64,000 nucleotides of DNA, taken from contig CAUYUJ010002769.1 in the NCBI GenBank assembly GCA_963575745.1, forward strand, positions 163,501 through 227,500, given 5' to 3'. The notes below the pieces were generated by a model that was not told the DNA's origin, ran no database searches, and saw only the letters and a program-made list of their open reading frames with translations. The DNA comes from Prorocentrum cordatum (taxonomy: Eukaryota; Sar; Dinophyceae; Prorocentrales; Prorocentraceae). The position numbers and the translations under genes are program-made. This document shows positions 1-10,795 of the stretch, in pieces; the stretch's first letter is position 1; the number at the start of each line of letters is the position of its first letter.

Positions 1-90
1 TCTGCTACGGGTGGACTGTACGCACTCCGGCAGGACGACGACAAGCAATTCCCGTGAGCGTTCCGGAGAACACCTTGGGGCGCTCACCGC

Positions 91-190
91 AGCTTTCTCT
101 GGAGCACGGCCGCGGCGCCCGGCACGCGCCGCGGCGCAGCTTTCTCTGGAGCACGCGCCGCGGCGCAGCTTTCTCTGGAGCAGGCCCGCC
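91..190. repeat. short GC-rich tandem repeat, about 30-bp unit
   Basis: The block AGCTTTCTCTGGAGCA recurs at 91, 138 and 168, each time followed by CGCGCCGCGGCGC-type sequence. The last two units are 30 bp apart. I see no coding signal; frames through it are shadows of the repeat. Confidence 0.75.
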
Positions 191-286
191 CACTCTATCG
201 GAAAGATGTCCGTTTCGGTCCCGTTCTGTCTTCGTCGTGGCATCTTTTGGGTGGCAAGCCACGGGAGCATCGTATGTCCTCTTAAT

Positions 287-463
287 TCTGTCTTCAGCGC
301 CGATTAGCTTCGAGTAGCGTCTGGGAGTCGTGAGATAGCGCCGACTTCATCGTCGGTTAGCGTCGACTAGCGTCGATTTAGCGTCGACTAGCGTCGATTG
401 AGCGTCTATTAGCGTCGACTCGCAAGAGCCGACAAGATGGCACGGCCTGAGTTGCCACCGAGG
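287..463 (+). repeat. family O repeat, copy 1 (GCGTCGAY array)
   Basis: Degenerate 9-11 bp units of the type AGCGTCGACT / AGCGTCGATT, ending in a conserved tail (CGCAAGAGCCGACAAGATGG, then GAGTTGCCACCGA). The same array plus tail recurs near 14243-14484 and 42943-43145, so this is a dispersed repeat. It directly abuts the family A element at 471. Confidence 0.7.
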
Positions 464-470
464 AGGAGGT

Positions 471-672
471 TCGAAGAAGAAAGCAGGGTATAAGCATAAA
501 CTTTTGACGCTCCGCGCGGATTTCTGAGATCGGCGCCTGGGGCCCCCCTAGCGGCGCCTCCGGCGCCGCCCCCTGGTGCGCTCCACGCGCCAGGGAGAGG
601 GGTCCAGCGCAGATCCAAGAGATCCGCGCGGAGCGCCAAAAGTTTATGTTTACGCCGTTTCTTCTTCTTGTA
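471..672. mobile_element. family A foldback element, copy 1 (complete)
   Basis: Long imperfect terminal inverted repeats of about 50 bp. The left end reads CGAAGAAGAAAGC, then CATAAACTTTTGACGCTCC, then GCGCGGAT. The right end is its inverse, with AGTTTATGTTTACGCCG and CTTCTTCTTG. Between them lie two more palindromes (GGCGCC-rich and GCGCGCC-rich), so the 202 bp could fold into a multi-stem hairpin. It has no coding capacity. Seven further copies occur in the window. Non-autonomous foldback/MITE is inferred from structure. Confidence 0.75.
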
Positions 673-1168
673 GAGGGCCACGGGCCCGGGCGCCTCAGGA
701 GGATGCCCTCGGCCGCGTGGACTTCGCATCCGTGCTGGACGAGGCGCAGCCGACGCCGTCGTCGTCGTCGTCGGGGCGGGTGGGTGGGGGTGGGGAAGGG
801 GCGAGGATGCGGAGGAGGCGGACAAGCAAGTGTGGGGGAAGGTGGATGAGTGATGAGAGGCACCCTCCCTACCAACCAACGATAGTTTGTTGCGAAGGTG
901 CAAGAATTTCGCGATTGGGGTAATGCCCCAGTCCCCTTGATCTGAGTTTCCGCCCAAGTGATGTGCTCATCCGTGCTGGTCTTTATCGGTCTTTATTGCG
1001 CTGATTCTTTCTGTTCGTCGCGGTGTCTGCGGGTCTTGCGGACTGATGGCGGTTCTTGTTATTGTAGGCTTCCGGCCTGTCCCGCCGATCCGGGACGCTC
1101 CGTGCGAAGTCGTCGTCCTGTTTAGGAGGTTGTGGGTACCTCAAGGAGGCAGGAGGAATGAAGAGGAG

Positions 1169-1222
1169 GGAGAAGGAGGAGGAGGAGGAGGAGGAGGAGG
1201 AGGAGGAGGAGGAGGAGGAGGG
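1169..1222. repeat. (GGA)n microsatellite
   Basis: Nearly pure AGG/GGA triplets on the + strand, embedded in purine-rich DNA (1143-1230). Confidence 0.9.
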
Positions 1223-1499
1223 GAACGAGGGTGTGTGCAGCCGCCTTCGGCAGTATGATGTGTTGAATGGAATGTTTGCGTTGTGTCCGTCTGTCGAGCA
1301 TGGTGGCGGTCTAGTTCCCTGACGGGTTGGCTCCTTGGTGGCGCGTTGGGCTTTGGAGCCCCCAGCCCAAAGCTCGGCCCCAGAAAAACAGCAGATCCCC
1401 TCCCCCCCCCTTTCCTCGGTAGGGCCACCCCGGCAACCCCTCGGGGCTGAAGAGACGGGGGTCAATGCAAACGGGCGTCAGCCAGAGCGCCAGATCTTA

Positions 1500-1640
1500 C
1501 AGGATCCTGCAGGGCCGGGGGCTCATTGACCTGGGCTTGGGTGCAGGATCCTTCCGGATCATTCGCATTGACCCGGGTTTGCGTGCAGGAGCTTGCAGGA
1601 TCATGCAAGGCCTGATTGACCCGGGTCTGGATGACCCGGA
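1500..1640. repeat. tandem repeat, 42-44 bp unit
   Basis: Three degenerate units begin with GCAGGATC or GCAGGAGC at about 1500, 1543 and 1585, and each contains ATTGACCYGGGTTTG-like sequence. No gene is visible here. Confidence 0.6.
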
Positions 1641-2232
1641 TCAGCAGATCCCCGAACCCCTTCAGCAGAGATGAAGCTCAGGCTGCAGTTTTTTCAAACT
1701 CACAGTCTGGATCGGCGTTTTTTGGGGGTTGTGTGGGTGTGCGTGCCACTAATGATTCACTAATGCGACTTCGCCAGCGCAGTCACCCTGCCTAGCCGCC
1801 CACGCAAAAAGTGTGTGTGTATGTGTGGGGAGGACGGGATGCGCAGGAGGGACTGAGGGAGAGGGATGAGGATCTGAGAGTGGAGGATGTTTGGATGATT
1901 GCGATGATGGTGATGGTGAGGGTGATACTGACCGGAGGAGGGCCTAGCTGGATTCCGTTGTCTCGTCTTCCGCGCTTTCCCCCCCCCCGCGGGCGGGCCC
2001 CGACCCTCCCCCGACGGCCCCCCCCCCCGATCCATTGCTTTGCCAGGCTCCCCCCCCCGGCTGATTGCGAATCATTCGATGGGGTCACTTTGCGAATCCT
2101 TCGAATCCATCGATCGCGAATCCTCCGAATCCTTCGAGGCGAATGCTCTCCAGGGCACCCCGATCGGCGGGGAGAGCAGATTTCAGCGCTGTGGGACGGG
2201 ACTCCGTCGGGCGGGGTAGGGGGTCGCACCTA

Positions 2233-2820
2233 GCGTGCCCCCCTCCCACCTTCTTCCACTCCCCTCCCCCTTCCCCTCCCTCTTCTTCCTTCCCTCCCCC
2301 TCCCTCCACTCCCCTCCCCTCCCTCCTTCCGCTCCTCTGTGTCCCCCTTCCCCTTCTGCCTGGACTGCCCCTCCCCCTCCCCCTTCCCTCCCTGAACCCT
2401 CGAGGAGAGGACGAGGAGGATGCGGGTGATCGTGGAGAAGACGGGGGGAGAAGGTGCCAGGGGAAGGCGTAGTAGATTGAGGAGGAGAGAGAGGGCGAAG
2501 AAGGAGGCGGTCGAGGGGCAGGAGGATGATGGTGAAGAGGGAGAGCCAGGAGAAGCAGGCAGGACAAAGGATAAAGGGATGGAGCAGGGGGAGAAGGGTG
2601 GAGGCGAAGGGGAGAGAAGAGGATGAGGTGGATGAGAAGGTGGAGAGGGCCAGGGGAGGAGGAGGAGGAGGATGAGCAGAAGGAGGTGGAGGAGGTGGAG
2701 GGCGAAGGGCGAGCGCTCAGGCACGATGGAGGAGGGGAGGGAGCGAGGATGGGGAGCTTCCATGCCCCAGGAGAGGGGGAAGGAGGGGCAGGGGGTGCGG
2801 GGGAGGCAAGGGCGCGGATC
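2233..2820. repeat. pyrimidine-to-purine strand switch
   Basis: 2233-2400 is almost pure C/T (CCCTCC-type). From about 2403 to 2820 the + strand is G/A-rich (GAGGAGG-type). Open frames here are low-complexity Pro/Ser or Glu/Gly/Arg strings and not genes. The two halves are partly complementary, so foldback or triplex formation is conceivable. Confidence 0.7.
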
Positions 2821-3115
2821 CGGCCGCGGTGCTAAGCCTCTTCCGGCTTCTTGGGCCACGGTCGCCGACATGTGGTTTTGGACGATTTCGGCACCCAGGG
2901 TGGGGTGGTGGCGCGCAGTGTTCCCCTCCTGTCGCCCATGCAGGGGTGAGCATTCTCTGCGTGGGGGAGCCCCTCGCGCGGGCATCCACGGGCGCCCGGC
3001 TTTCAAGAAAAGCAGGGGGAGGAGACGAGACGAGGATGGGAGGGGCGGGGCTTTTGAGCTCCAGGGAGGGCCCTCGCCACGCTGGGAAACTTTGGACGCT
3101 CGCAGCGAAACTTTG

Positions 3116-3245
3116 CGAGTGCTCGCAGCGATCAGCTGCTTACCACGGGTATTCCTCTGCCGAGGCTTTTCGAGTGCTTGCAGCGATCAGCTGCTTGCCA
3201 CGGGTATTCCTCTGCCGAGGCCTTTCGAGTACTTGCAGCGATCAG
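3116..3245. repeat. 55-bp tandem repeat, about 2.3 units
   Basis: CGAGTGCTCGCAGCGATCAG at 3116 recurs at 3171 and 3226, exactly 55 bp apart, with CACGGGTATTCCTCTGCCGA between. It lies upstream of the LINE and may belong to its 5' untranslated region or to the flank. Confidence 0.85.
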
Positions 3246-3454
3246 CTGCCCCCTATGAACCTCTTGGGTTGGTCCGGCTGGTATGGCACCAGCTCCCTCG
3301 GGGCTTCGCTCCCGTCCGTCCCGCCACGTGATGGCCGCAAGGGTTCATGTTGGTGGTCTGGTCGGGCGGGCCCCATCCCTGCCAGTGGCCCAGTGCGCCC
3401 AAGGCGTCACGTCCCCCTGGCCAGCACTTGCGGGCGCCGGCCTCCGCATGCCCT

Positions 3455-3622
3455 CCCGCCGCTCCACCCTCGGGATACCTGATGGGCGGCGCTCACTTGC
3501 ACGGTCCTCTCGTGCCAGTCATTTTTGTTTTCAGGTTTATGCACGCGGGGCGCACGGTGCCGGTCGACGGCCATCTGAATTCCTAACTGTACGACAAGGT
3601 TGTCTCTTAGCCTCGGGTGCGT
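3455..3622 (+). repeat. direct repeat flanking the LINE, 5' copy
   Basis: About 167 bp running from GCTCCACCCTCGGG to CCTCGGGTGCGTGCTGG. It aligns without gaps to a second copy just after the LINE coding region, with about 23 mismatches by eye (about 86% identity). Mismatches are spread over all codon positions, and this copy has stops in the frame left open by the other, so it is probably not coding. Confidence 0.75.
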
Positions 3623-3812
3623 GCTGGGCTCCACCCTCGGAGCCGTTCTGGCTCAGGCATTTGCTTGTGCTTGCAGCAGCTTAGATTCAGAACGGCACAC
3701 AGCTGTTGCGGGCCATTGTGGCTTCCATTTTCGCAGTTCGCGGGATCTCAACCCGCATTCTTTCATTTCCGCTCCGTGGGAGCTACTCCCTGACCACGAC
3801 CCAGTCCGTGCG

Positions 3813-4385
3813 ATGGCAGGAGGAGGTGCTGGAGGGCATGGGCGCATCTCGTGGGCTCCATGGCACCGCTCAGGGGCATCACCGTCGCCGGCCGCCAAGC
3901 GTGACCAAGTGTGGCCCCCCCTGGTCCCTGGCCCACAAGGCTCTCTTCCTGGCGGCTTTGGTCATCATGGTCACTTGCCCGCGTCCAAGAGATGGACATG
4001 CAGTGTCTGCGGGTGCAAGAAGAACGAGGCCAGATTCTTCTTTTGCAAGCACTGCGGCCAGCTCAAGCGCGACTCTGCCCAGCACGGTTCGGCCTGGTCG
4101 TCTGGCAAAGCTCTTGCCATGTTCGGCGACCGCCCCAGCTCCTCGGGCAAGAGTTGCGAGAAGGGCGTTTCTGGCTCAGGCAAAGGAGTTGCTGGCGCCC
4201 CGTCTTCTGCTGGTGCTCCGAAGCTCTCTGCAGACGAATACCTTCAGCTGGCATCCCTGCACGACAAGATGGGCGACTCTCGGGCAGCAGCTGCACATCG
4301 CACTGCGGCTGCGGCACTGTCGGCGCCCGCCACTGCTCAACAAGGCGCTTCTCAACAAGGCTCACCAGAAGGCCCGTGCCATTGA
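3813..4385 (+). pseudogene. LINE N-terminal region with RanBP2-like zinc finger
   Basis: The frame is open from about 3600. I prefer the ATG at 3813 (protein begins MAGGGAGGH), because upstream sequence in this frame is not protein-like. A zinc finger of the form W-x-C-x2-C-x4-N-x6-C-x2-C spans 3993-4055 (WTCSVCGCKKN, then FFFCKHC). Such fingers bind RNA or ubiquitin in other families; in this retroelement a nucleic-acid-binding, ORF1-like role is inferred. A Ser/Gly/Ala-rich stretch and a predicted helix (LQLASLHDKMGDSRAAAAH) follow. The frame is lost near 4350, and the sense continues one frame over into the coiled coil. Confidence 0.75.
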
Positions 4386-6503
4386 GAAGAAGCTTGGGAG
4401 CGCAGTCAGCAAGTTCGAGATGCTGGAGGCTCAGCTCGCGGCACAGCGCAACCAAGTGCTGGTCTTGCGCAGCGACCTGGAGCAGGCTGAAGGCGAACAC
4501 GGCGAGCTCGTGCGGCGGCTTCATGATGAGCTGCCGAGCACTGGCCCACCGTCGGACACGGCCTCAGGCACGAAGCTCTGCTTGGAGGACCTGCTGGACG
4601 AGAAGCGTTTCTCCCAGATGTTCGACCTCGATGTTGGGGATTGCTTCACGATCACCGACGACGATCAGCTCTCGCCAGACGAGGCCAAGCAGCTGTCTGA
4701 TCGGGTGGACCTCTTCAAGTCTGGCATCAGCGACATGGCTCGCTCCCTGTTCGCCGAGGCCAAAGCTAAAGTTGATAAGTTGCGGGAGGAGCACAAGCAG
4801 TTGTCTCAGCGTATCGCCAAGAAGCGTAAGACGGACAGTGGTGCTACGGTCGACGGCGCTGATGTCCCTGTTGATCAGGCTCCCCCACCTGCTGGTGCCA
4901 GCAAGGATGAATCTTCTGCGTCTGGCGCCAATGGTGGAGACCGCCCAGAGGCAGGAGCAGGTGCTGCTGGCTCGGCCTCGGAGCAGTCTGCGACGGGCTC
5001 GGCTTCGCCTACCACTCCGTCAAGTACCAGGGCGCGTGCTGACAGGATTGCTGGAGCTGTCTCTGATTCAGCCCCTCCTGGAGCCCGTTTGTTAGAGTTT
5101 TCCCTGAGCCTTGGGATCTTGGGCCTAGTCCCTCGGTATTCCTGGTGGTTCGGGACGGCCTGGTTGGCCATGAGCTCGGACAGCGGTAAACTCCAGGGGG
5201 GCATCATTTCTTCGTTTAGCTTTGGCCGCACAGCGGCTCAGATTGCGCTCTGGTGCAAGCGAGGCCTACCTCTGGTTCTCGCTTCCTCCTCTGATGAGTC
5301 TTTCTCCCAGAGGTTGAAATCATGTCAGAAGGTCCCACCGTCAGCCCGATGGCGCGACCTCATGACTCGTGTGGATTCAGCAGTCTTTCAGGCAGTCGAC
5401 CACCCGTGTCACTCGTTTTATCGCATGTGCCAGGCTCTTGTGAATTTTGCTTGTCCAGCGAATGAGTATCCTGTGCTCTCTCTTGACAAGGATGTTCCCT
5501 GTCGCACCACCTTAATCAGGCTGCCTTTGCCCGAGCCCATGGAGGTTCGGCAAGGCGCGGGCTCTGGCAGGACTGGTGCTGTGTCAGGGAGTCTGGACAC
5601 TTGCAGCCATGATCTTGGGACTCCTGGGCCGTTGGTGGACCAGGAGACTCGACGTGGCCTGCAGCCGCCACCTTTTGCTCGAAGCGCTCGGTTTTTGGTC
5701 TCAGGACGTGCAAGCAAGGGTCTGGATGGCCTATGCTTCCCCACTGAGGGAGCTCGGTCTCCCAAGGTCGGTGGCGAGGCTGCTGATGCCCAGCTCGATT
5801 CCGTCTCGCCCACGGTTCAGACCATCAATTGCAATTCCTGGGGCCGAATGCGTAGCATGATTGAGGGCACTGATGCGCATGTGTTGCTTTGTCAAGAGCG
5901 CCGTCTGATTCGTTCTGAAGATATCGATCAGGCTAGCGCCTGGCGCCTCCGCCGCGGATGGAAGAGCGTCTGGTCGCCTGCCACGGCCACCGAGATGGGG
6001 GATTCCTCGGGGGGGGTCGCCATTTTCGTGCGCTCGTGGTTGGGGTGCTTGGAGGTGCCTGGAGGTCAGGTTGTCAGCGGGCGCGCCCTGGTTTGCTCAT
6101 TTGAGATCCCTGGGTGCCCCCCTTTCTTTGCCGCCTCTGCCTACCTTCACCACTCGGACGGCCTTTCTGACGCCAACTTGAGCCTGCTCTCGGCTTTGGG
6201 GGTGGTGCTTTCCACGGCTGCGAGACCCTGGATTCTCGGTGCTGACTTCAACATGGACTCCGAAGTGCTCCGAGGGTCTGGTTTTGTGCAAGAGCTCCGA
6301 GGTGCTCTGATCGCGCCAAGCGTTCCGACTCACTATCCTGATGGGCTCCCGTCCACCTTTGACTATTTCGTGGTGTCAGGTGGTCTCAGCAAGGCCATTG
6401 AACGGATCGACACTAGGTTGGACACTGAGCTCTCGCCCCATCGCCCTGTGGACCTTCGGTTCTTTAAGCAGCTCGGAGTGCTGAAAGCTCTCTCCTTTCG
6501 TCG
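4372..6503 (+). pseudogene. LINE coiled coil and APE-type endonuclease
   Basis: The first part (4372-4540) is a coiled coil (AIEKKLGSAVSKFEMLEAQL and on), with a second short coil at 4750-4830 ending in a basic KKRK patch. An acidic/Ser/Ala linker follows. The endonuclease spans about 5818-6462: TINCNSWG (Asn), LLCQERRL (catalytic Glu), SGGVAIFV, ILGADFNMD (Asp and Asn), STFDYFVV and SPHRPV (the usual S-D-H-x-P with Pro for Asp, catalytic His kept). The family nicks target DNA to prime reverse transcription. The frame breaks in a 13-C run at 6504-6516. Confidence 0.85.
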
Positions 6504-6515
6504 CCCCCCCCCCCC

Positions 6516-7456
6516 CTGCCTTGCGAGGCTGTCTTTGGGCCCGCCCCCTGCCCCCCCGTTTGGTCTGGGGCGCAGCTTCTCACTGATGCTGCCTACCAGC
6601 TTGTTGAGACGGACAGGCCTCAGGAGGCTGCCGCTTTGCTTGGCCCCCTGTACCAGCGTTGGGCGGACCTGGCTGAGAAGGAACTTGTTCCGCTGGTTGG
6701 CGAAACCCCTGTCAAACTTGGGTCCCGAGGTTTGGGCCCCCATCTTGTTTGGGAGTCTGTCCTTGCCAAAGATGGCAAGGTTCGGCACCCCGCTCATCGC
6801 TCGATTGTTTGGCTCGGTCAACAGCTCAAGGCCTACATTCATTCCCTCAGAGGTGGCGCCGCGATGGCGGGTACTTTGAAGGCCCTGTTGTTGCAGCCTC
6901 CTCAGTCTATCGATGAAGCTAAGGCAGAGTACGCACTGCTGTTCAGTTTGGTGAAGGAGGCTGTGACGCGCACGGTCGATCCCTACTCCTTTGCGGACGT
7001 TTACACGCAGGTGCACGAGGCCGTCCAGGCCGCCGACTCGAAGTTCCGTGCCACGGCCCGCTCTGAATGGAAGGCTTGGCTCAATGTCGGAGTGCAAGCG
7101 GGAGCGAAAAGAGTGCACACCCTTCTTAGGGACCCCGCCCCGTGGGCTGCCAGTTCGACCCTTTCGGCGGCTGGCAACGTGGTTTCGGACCCCCTGTCGT
7201 TGCTGAAAGCTGAAGGGGACCGCTTTGCTTCCTTATGGGGCCCTGGGGTCGGTGCTGACTCGGCCTTTGAGAGGCTGGATGACCTCCCCAGGTTGGGTGC
7301 CCAGCAAATCAGGGACGTCTCAAAGTCTTATAGGGCGGCTTCGGCCACCTCGGTGGACGGGTTCCATTGCAGACACTTCTCGATCCTTTCCGATCCCTGC
7401 CTTGGCTGCCTTGGAGCTCTTTTCAGCCTCATGGAGGCTTTAGGCGTCTTGCCCCT
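6516..7456 (+). pseudogene. LINE linker between endonuclease and reverse transcriptase
   Basis: Sense resumes right after the C run (AVFGPAP, then LLGPLYQRWADLAEKELVP). The linker is mostly helical and ends in SATSVDGFHCRHFSIL, which matches the region-0 motif of LINE reverse transcriptases (x-DG-x-x-x-x-x-x-L). The frame is lost near 7456 by a one-base change. By composition and order it belongs to the same polyprotein as its neighbours. Confidence 0.75.
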
Positions 7457-8854
7457 CAGATCTCTGTTGCCCTCTTGGCGCTGTTGCCGAAGCCGGCTGG
7501 CGGCTGCAGGCCCATAGGGGTGTTATGCTCCTGGCACAGGGTGTGGGGACGCTGCAGACGTCCCTTGGCCCTGGCCTGGGAGCTGGCCCACCCCCGCGAG
7601 TACTGGGCTGCTGGCCAGCATCGGGGAGCAGCCGACGTGGTATGGCGTCAGGCCGTGTCTGCCGAGGCGGGAGTTGCGAAGGGCCTCGCCAGTTGCAGTA
7701 TCTTTTTCGATCTCTCTAACTCTATGAGAACATCATCCTCTTGCGGTTAGAGGACCGTTGTCGCAGGTTGGGTTTTCCCATGGTGATTGCCCGCCTTTGC
7801 ATCTTTGCCTACAAGGTTGGCCGCTTTCTGAGCCTGGGCTCGAGGGCCCGCACTTTTGTGTCAATGGGGTCATTGCTGGCTGCTCGATGGCCGCCACCCT
7901 TATCCGAGTTTATTGCATGGAAGGGTGCGATTGCATTCCTCTGTCCCCTGCCGCTTCGCTGGACGTTTACATTGATGATCAAGGGCTGTCGTCGACTGGC
8001 CCCCCGAAAGTCGTCATTGACTCGATCGTTCGTGGGGCCATGGCCCTCGACTCTGTCGTCCAGGAGGTTTTCGGTTGTTCCTTCGCTCTGGAAAAAAAAA
8101 AAAAACGGCTATTGTGTCCAGCTCCAAATGTGTGGGTTCGCAAGTTCTCTCTCGTATCAGCCATCTTTGCCAGCGTTGTACTGGCTCAGCCGTCAACCTC
8201 GGAGTTGACTGCTCGGCAGGCCGTGCTGTTAGAGTTGCTGGACGATCGGCCAAGATGAAGGCCAGGCTCGCTAAGGCGGGCAGAGCTGCGCGGCGCCTAG
8301 TGCGGCAGGCTAAGGTACTTACTCGGTCTACGTCCTTGAAGGTATTCTCTGCTGGCCCCCTGGTGGGGGCCTCATACGGTACCGAAGTCACGGGCATAAG
8401 CGATCATGGCCTTAGCTTGCTGCGCCGTCGCCTTTTTAGTGTTGTGCGCCCGCGCAGTCGGCTGAGGTCCCTCACGGTCCTCGCCCTGCTGGACAATGAC
8501 CCGACATGGCGATCGGCCACCGCTCCCATTCTTAGATGGAGTAAGGAGATCTGGCTCAGACAGACAGGCGCGCTTAGCTGGGCTATCCCTCTGTCCACTT
8601 TGAAGTCTGCCTGGGCCGCCATCTTTTCTGACCCCAGCTGTAGCTGGAGGAAGGTTGCGGGACCGATCACTGCCATGAGGATGTTTCTGGTCAGATTAGG
8701 GTGGAGTATGCCTAATTGCATGACCCTGGTCGACGATTTCGGGAAATCTATCCCCCTTGGGATCTTCTCGCCCGCTCTCGTTGGGCCCCTGGTCCGCGCG
8801 GGTTTTCTGATAGTTTTGGAAAGAGATGCTGCTGCCAGGAGGGGCATCTCTTAA
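7457..8854 (+). pseudogene. LINE reverse transcriptase, frameshifted
   Basis: Motifs are recoverable across four frames. ALLPKPAGGCRPIGVL (7466-7513) is the finger motif. SIFFDLSN (about 7697-7720) followed, one frame over, by ENIILLRLED is motif A with its Asp at 7709. GVIAGCSMA (about 7866-7892) is motif B. YIDD at 7968-7979 is the motif C catalytic pair. The thumb follows after the 14-A run (8092-8105), with NLGVDCSAGRAV. TAA at 8852 ends this part. The family synthesises cDNA at the nicked target. With three internal shifts and a stop, this copy cannot make an intact enzyme as sequenced. Confidence 0.88.
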
Positions 8855-9294
8855 CGTCTTTGTTATGACGTTGTCAAGGAGGCTATCGCGCCCCGTAGTA
8901 AGCGTTTCACGGCCCTTCAGAAAGCTAGGATTAGAGCCTTCTCTACGGAGGCCATTTTGACTCGGGCTCGAGCCAGGGCCCTTGGGTACGACATTGATCC
9001 GAGTTGTGTCCACTGCGGGGCCAACGATACCATCTTCCATCGTCTTTGGGAATGCCCTTTCCCCGAGGCTGCTTCAGCTCGGCTTGAGGCTACTGACAGT
9101 GAGGTGATTGAGGCCGCTCTGTCTGCTAAGGCGTCTGGAGATGATGACGAGCTGTTGGCCTTTATATCTGGAGCCTTTCGGCACCCCGCCGACTCCTTCC
9201 CTCGGACTGCTGATGAGCAAGGTGATGGTCCGACCCTGGTCTGGCACAAGATGCCCGATTTTGACCCTGGAGGTGCCCCCGCCAGCAACAGAGT
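8855..9294 (+). pseudogene. LINE post-RT region with zinc knuckle
   Basis: The same frame continues after the TAA at 8852. CVHCGANDTIFHRLWECP (9007-9060) has the C-x2-C-x7-H-x4-C spacing typical of the zinc-binding region after LINE reverse transcriptases. An acidic stretch follows, then a frame change near 9290 into the RNase H domain. Confidence 0.75.
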
Positions 9295-10368
9295 GTGGGG
9301 GGCTCCTTATTTGTTGATGGCTCGTGCACCCGTCACGCTGTCAAGGAGCTCTCTCGTGCTGGCTCCTCAGTCTGCATGGTCGACGAGTCGGGGGATCTTA
9401 TGGCTGAGCTGAGGGCCCCTGTTTGGGGCCCCTACCCTCAGACCCCTCAGAGTGCTGAATTCAGTGCGTTCACCTGGGCCAATGTTCTGGCGACCCATCC
9501 TGCTGAATGCCATGTGTATTCTGATTGCAGGAATGTGGTCCAGACTGCGGGTCTCGCTAATCAGATTCAGCTCTCGCCTAAACGCATGTATGCTGGGGCT
9601 TTTCTTCAGGTGCACGGACAGGTCTCGGGGATTGCTGCCTGCGCCAAGGTGGACGCCCACCTAGACGTGGACGCTCCAGGGATTTCAGCCGAGGAGCGTT
9701 GGCGTCGTCTCGGCAACTACCATGCGGATGTAGGGGCTAAGTTTGCGGTCCGCCTCCATCCCACGGATGACTCTATTCTGCAGGAGGCCGACCACCTTGT
9801 GGCCTTAGCGAGGGCCACCTTGAACGTTGCGGTGCATGTGCTCCCCCTTTGGCCTCCTGTGGACCTTGATGGGGCCAGCAGGCTCCCCGTGGTTCAAAAC
9901 CCGAGGAAGGATGTGCTTGGGCACGACTGGAGGTCGTGGGGCGGAATCTGGAGGTGCGCTCACTGTTTGAGGGGGAACCGTTCCTATTCGAAGCCAGCTC
10001 CAGGTTCCTGCTCTAGGTCCTCTCTTGTCCACGCTGACTCTCAGGACGCGCTAGGCCATCGGACTGTGGCTTTTCCGTGTTCTGATAACTCTGTTCTCTT
10101 TATTTGTCTTAGATGTAAATGTCTCACGTGTGGTGGGCACATTCGTGGACTCAGCAAACAGTGTGTTTCGGTCCCTTCGCGTGCGTGCAAGCAGGGTTGG
10201 GATTATCTGTGCAAAGGCCTCCACCCTAGGTGTCAGTTGTGTATTGCTGGCGTCACGGTGGACACGGAAGGCCTGCTTCTGTGTTTCAACTCTGAGGCCG
10301 CACTTGCCGCCCTTGCTGAAGGTACTTCCGAGGTGCCTGCGCATGAGGAGCGGCAGGAACCCCTATAG
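9295..10368 (+). pseudogene. LINE RNase H domain and Cys-rich C-terminus
   Basis: Open for 357 codons and the least damaged part of the element. Type I RNase H residues are in order: Asp in LFVDGSC (9316), Glu in SAEFSAF (9457), Asp in VYSDCRNVV (9523) and Asp in GNYHADVGAK (9727). The family removes RNA from the RNA-DNA hybrid. The C-terminal 150 residues carry paired cysteines (WRCAHC, FICLRCKCLTCGG, YLCKGLHPRCQLC), consistent with one or two further zinc-binding modules that I cannot assign. The stop at 10366 looks natural. Confidence 0.88.
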
Positions 10369-10471
10369 TCGCGACAACTCACCCCTTCTTTCCTGGCGAG
10401 ACGCCGCCAGGATGAGTCGGACAGTTCTGATTAAGTTGCCGTGGCACAGGGCGGCCTATCTTTCTTTCATT

Positions 10472-10795
10472 GCACGGCCCGATGCGACTGACCCTTTTGG
10501 CAGGCATCCGTGCTTAACCCCGCATCTGGGGCGAGACTGAGGTCGTCCTGGCGCTCTCTGCACCAGGGGCTTCGGACCTCGTCGTCCTTGTGTGGGTGGT
10601 CGAGTTTTCCCAGTGGCGAGGGTTTGCCGTCCTGTGTTACTTGCGCGGCCCGATGCGGCTGGCCCTTTTGGCAGGCATCCGTGCTTTACCCCACATCTGG
10701 GGCGTGACCGTATGTCGTCCTGGCGCTGGCTGCACCAGGGACCGCGGGCTCGCCGTCCTTGTGTGGGTGGTCGAATCTTCTCCTTTGATGTGTTT
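10472..10795 (+). repeat. 171-bp tandem repeat downstream of the LINE
   Basis: Two units start GCACGGCCCGATGCGACTG (10472) and GCGCGGCCCGATGCGGCTG (10643). GGCAGGCATCCGTGCTT and CCTTGTGTGGGTGGTCGA recur 171 bp apart. It probably lies within the LINE 3' untranslated region. Confidence 0.85.

Larger units (their letters stand above)
3813..10368 (+). mobile_element. decayed non-LTR retrotransposon (LINE), coding core
   Basis: Ordered domains on the + strand: RanBP2-like zinc finger, coiled coil, APE-type endonuclease, reverse transcriptase, CCHC-like knuckle, RNase H and a Cys-rich tail. This order marks a LINE; there is no integrase, protease or LTR. The reading frame changes near 4350, 6504-6516 (13 C), 7456, 7725, 7860, 8092-8105 (14 A) and 9290, and TAA interrupts at 8852. 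Two shifts sit in homopolymers and could be sequencing errors; the others suggest a dead copy. The element probably extends 3' through 10369-12005, where an A-rich stretch (11996-12005) may be the tail. The 5' end is not defined. Confidence 0.9.
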
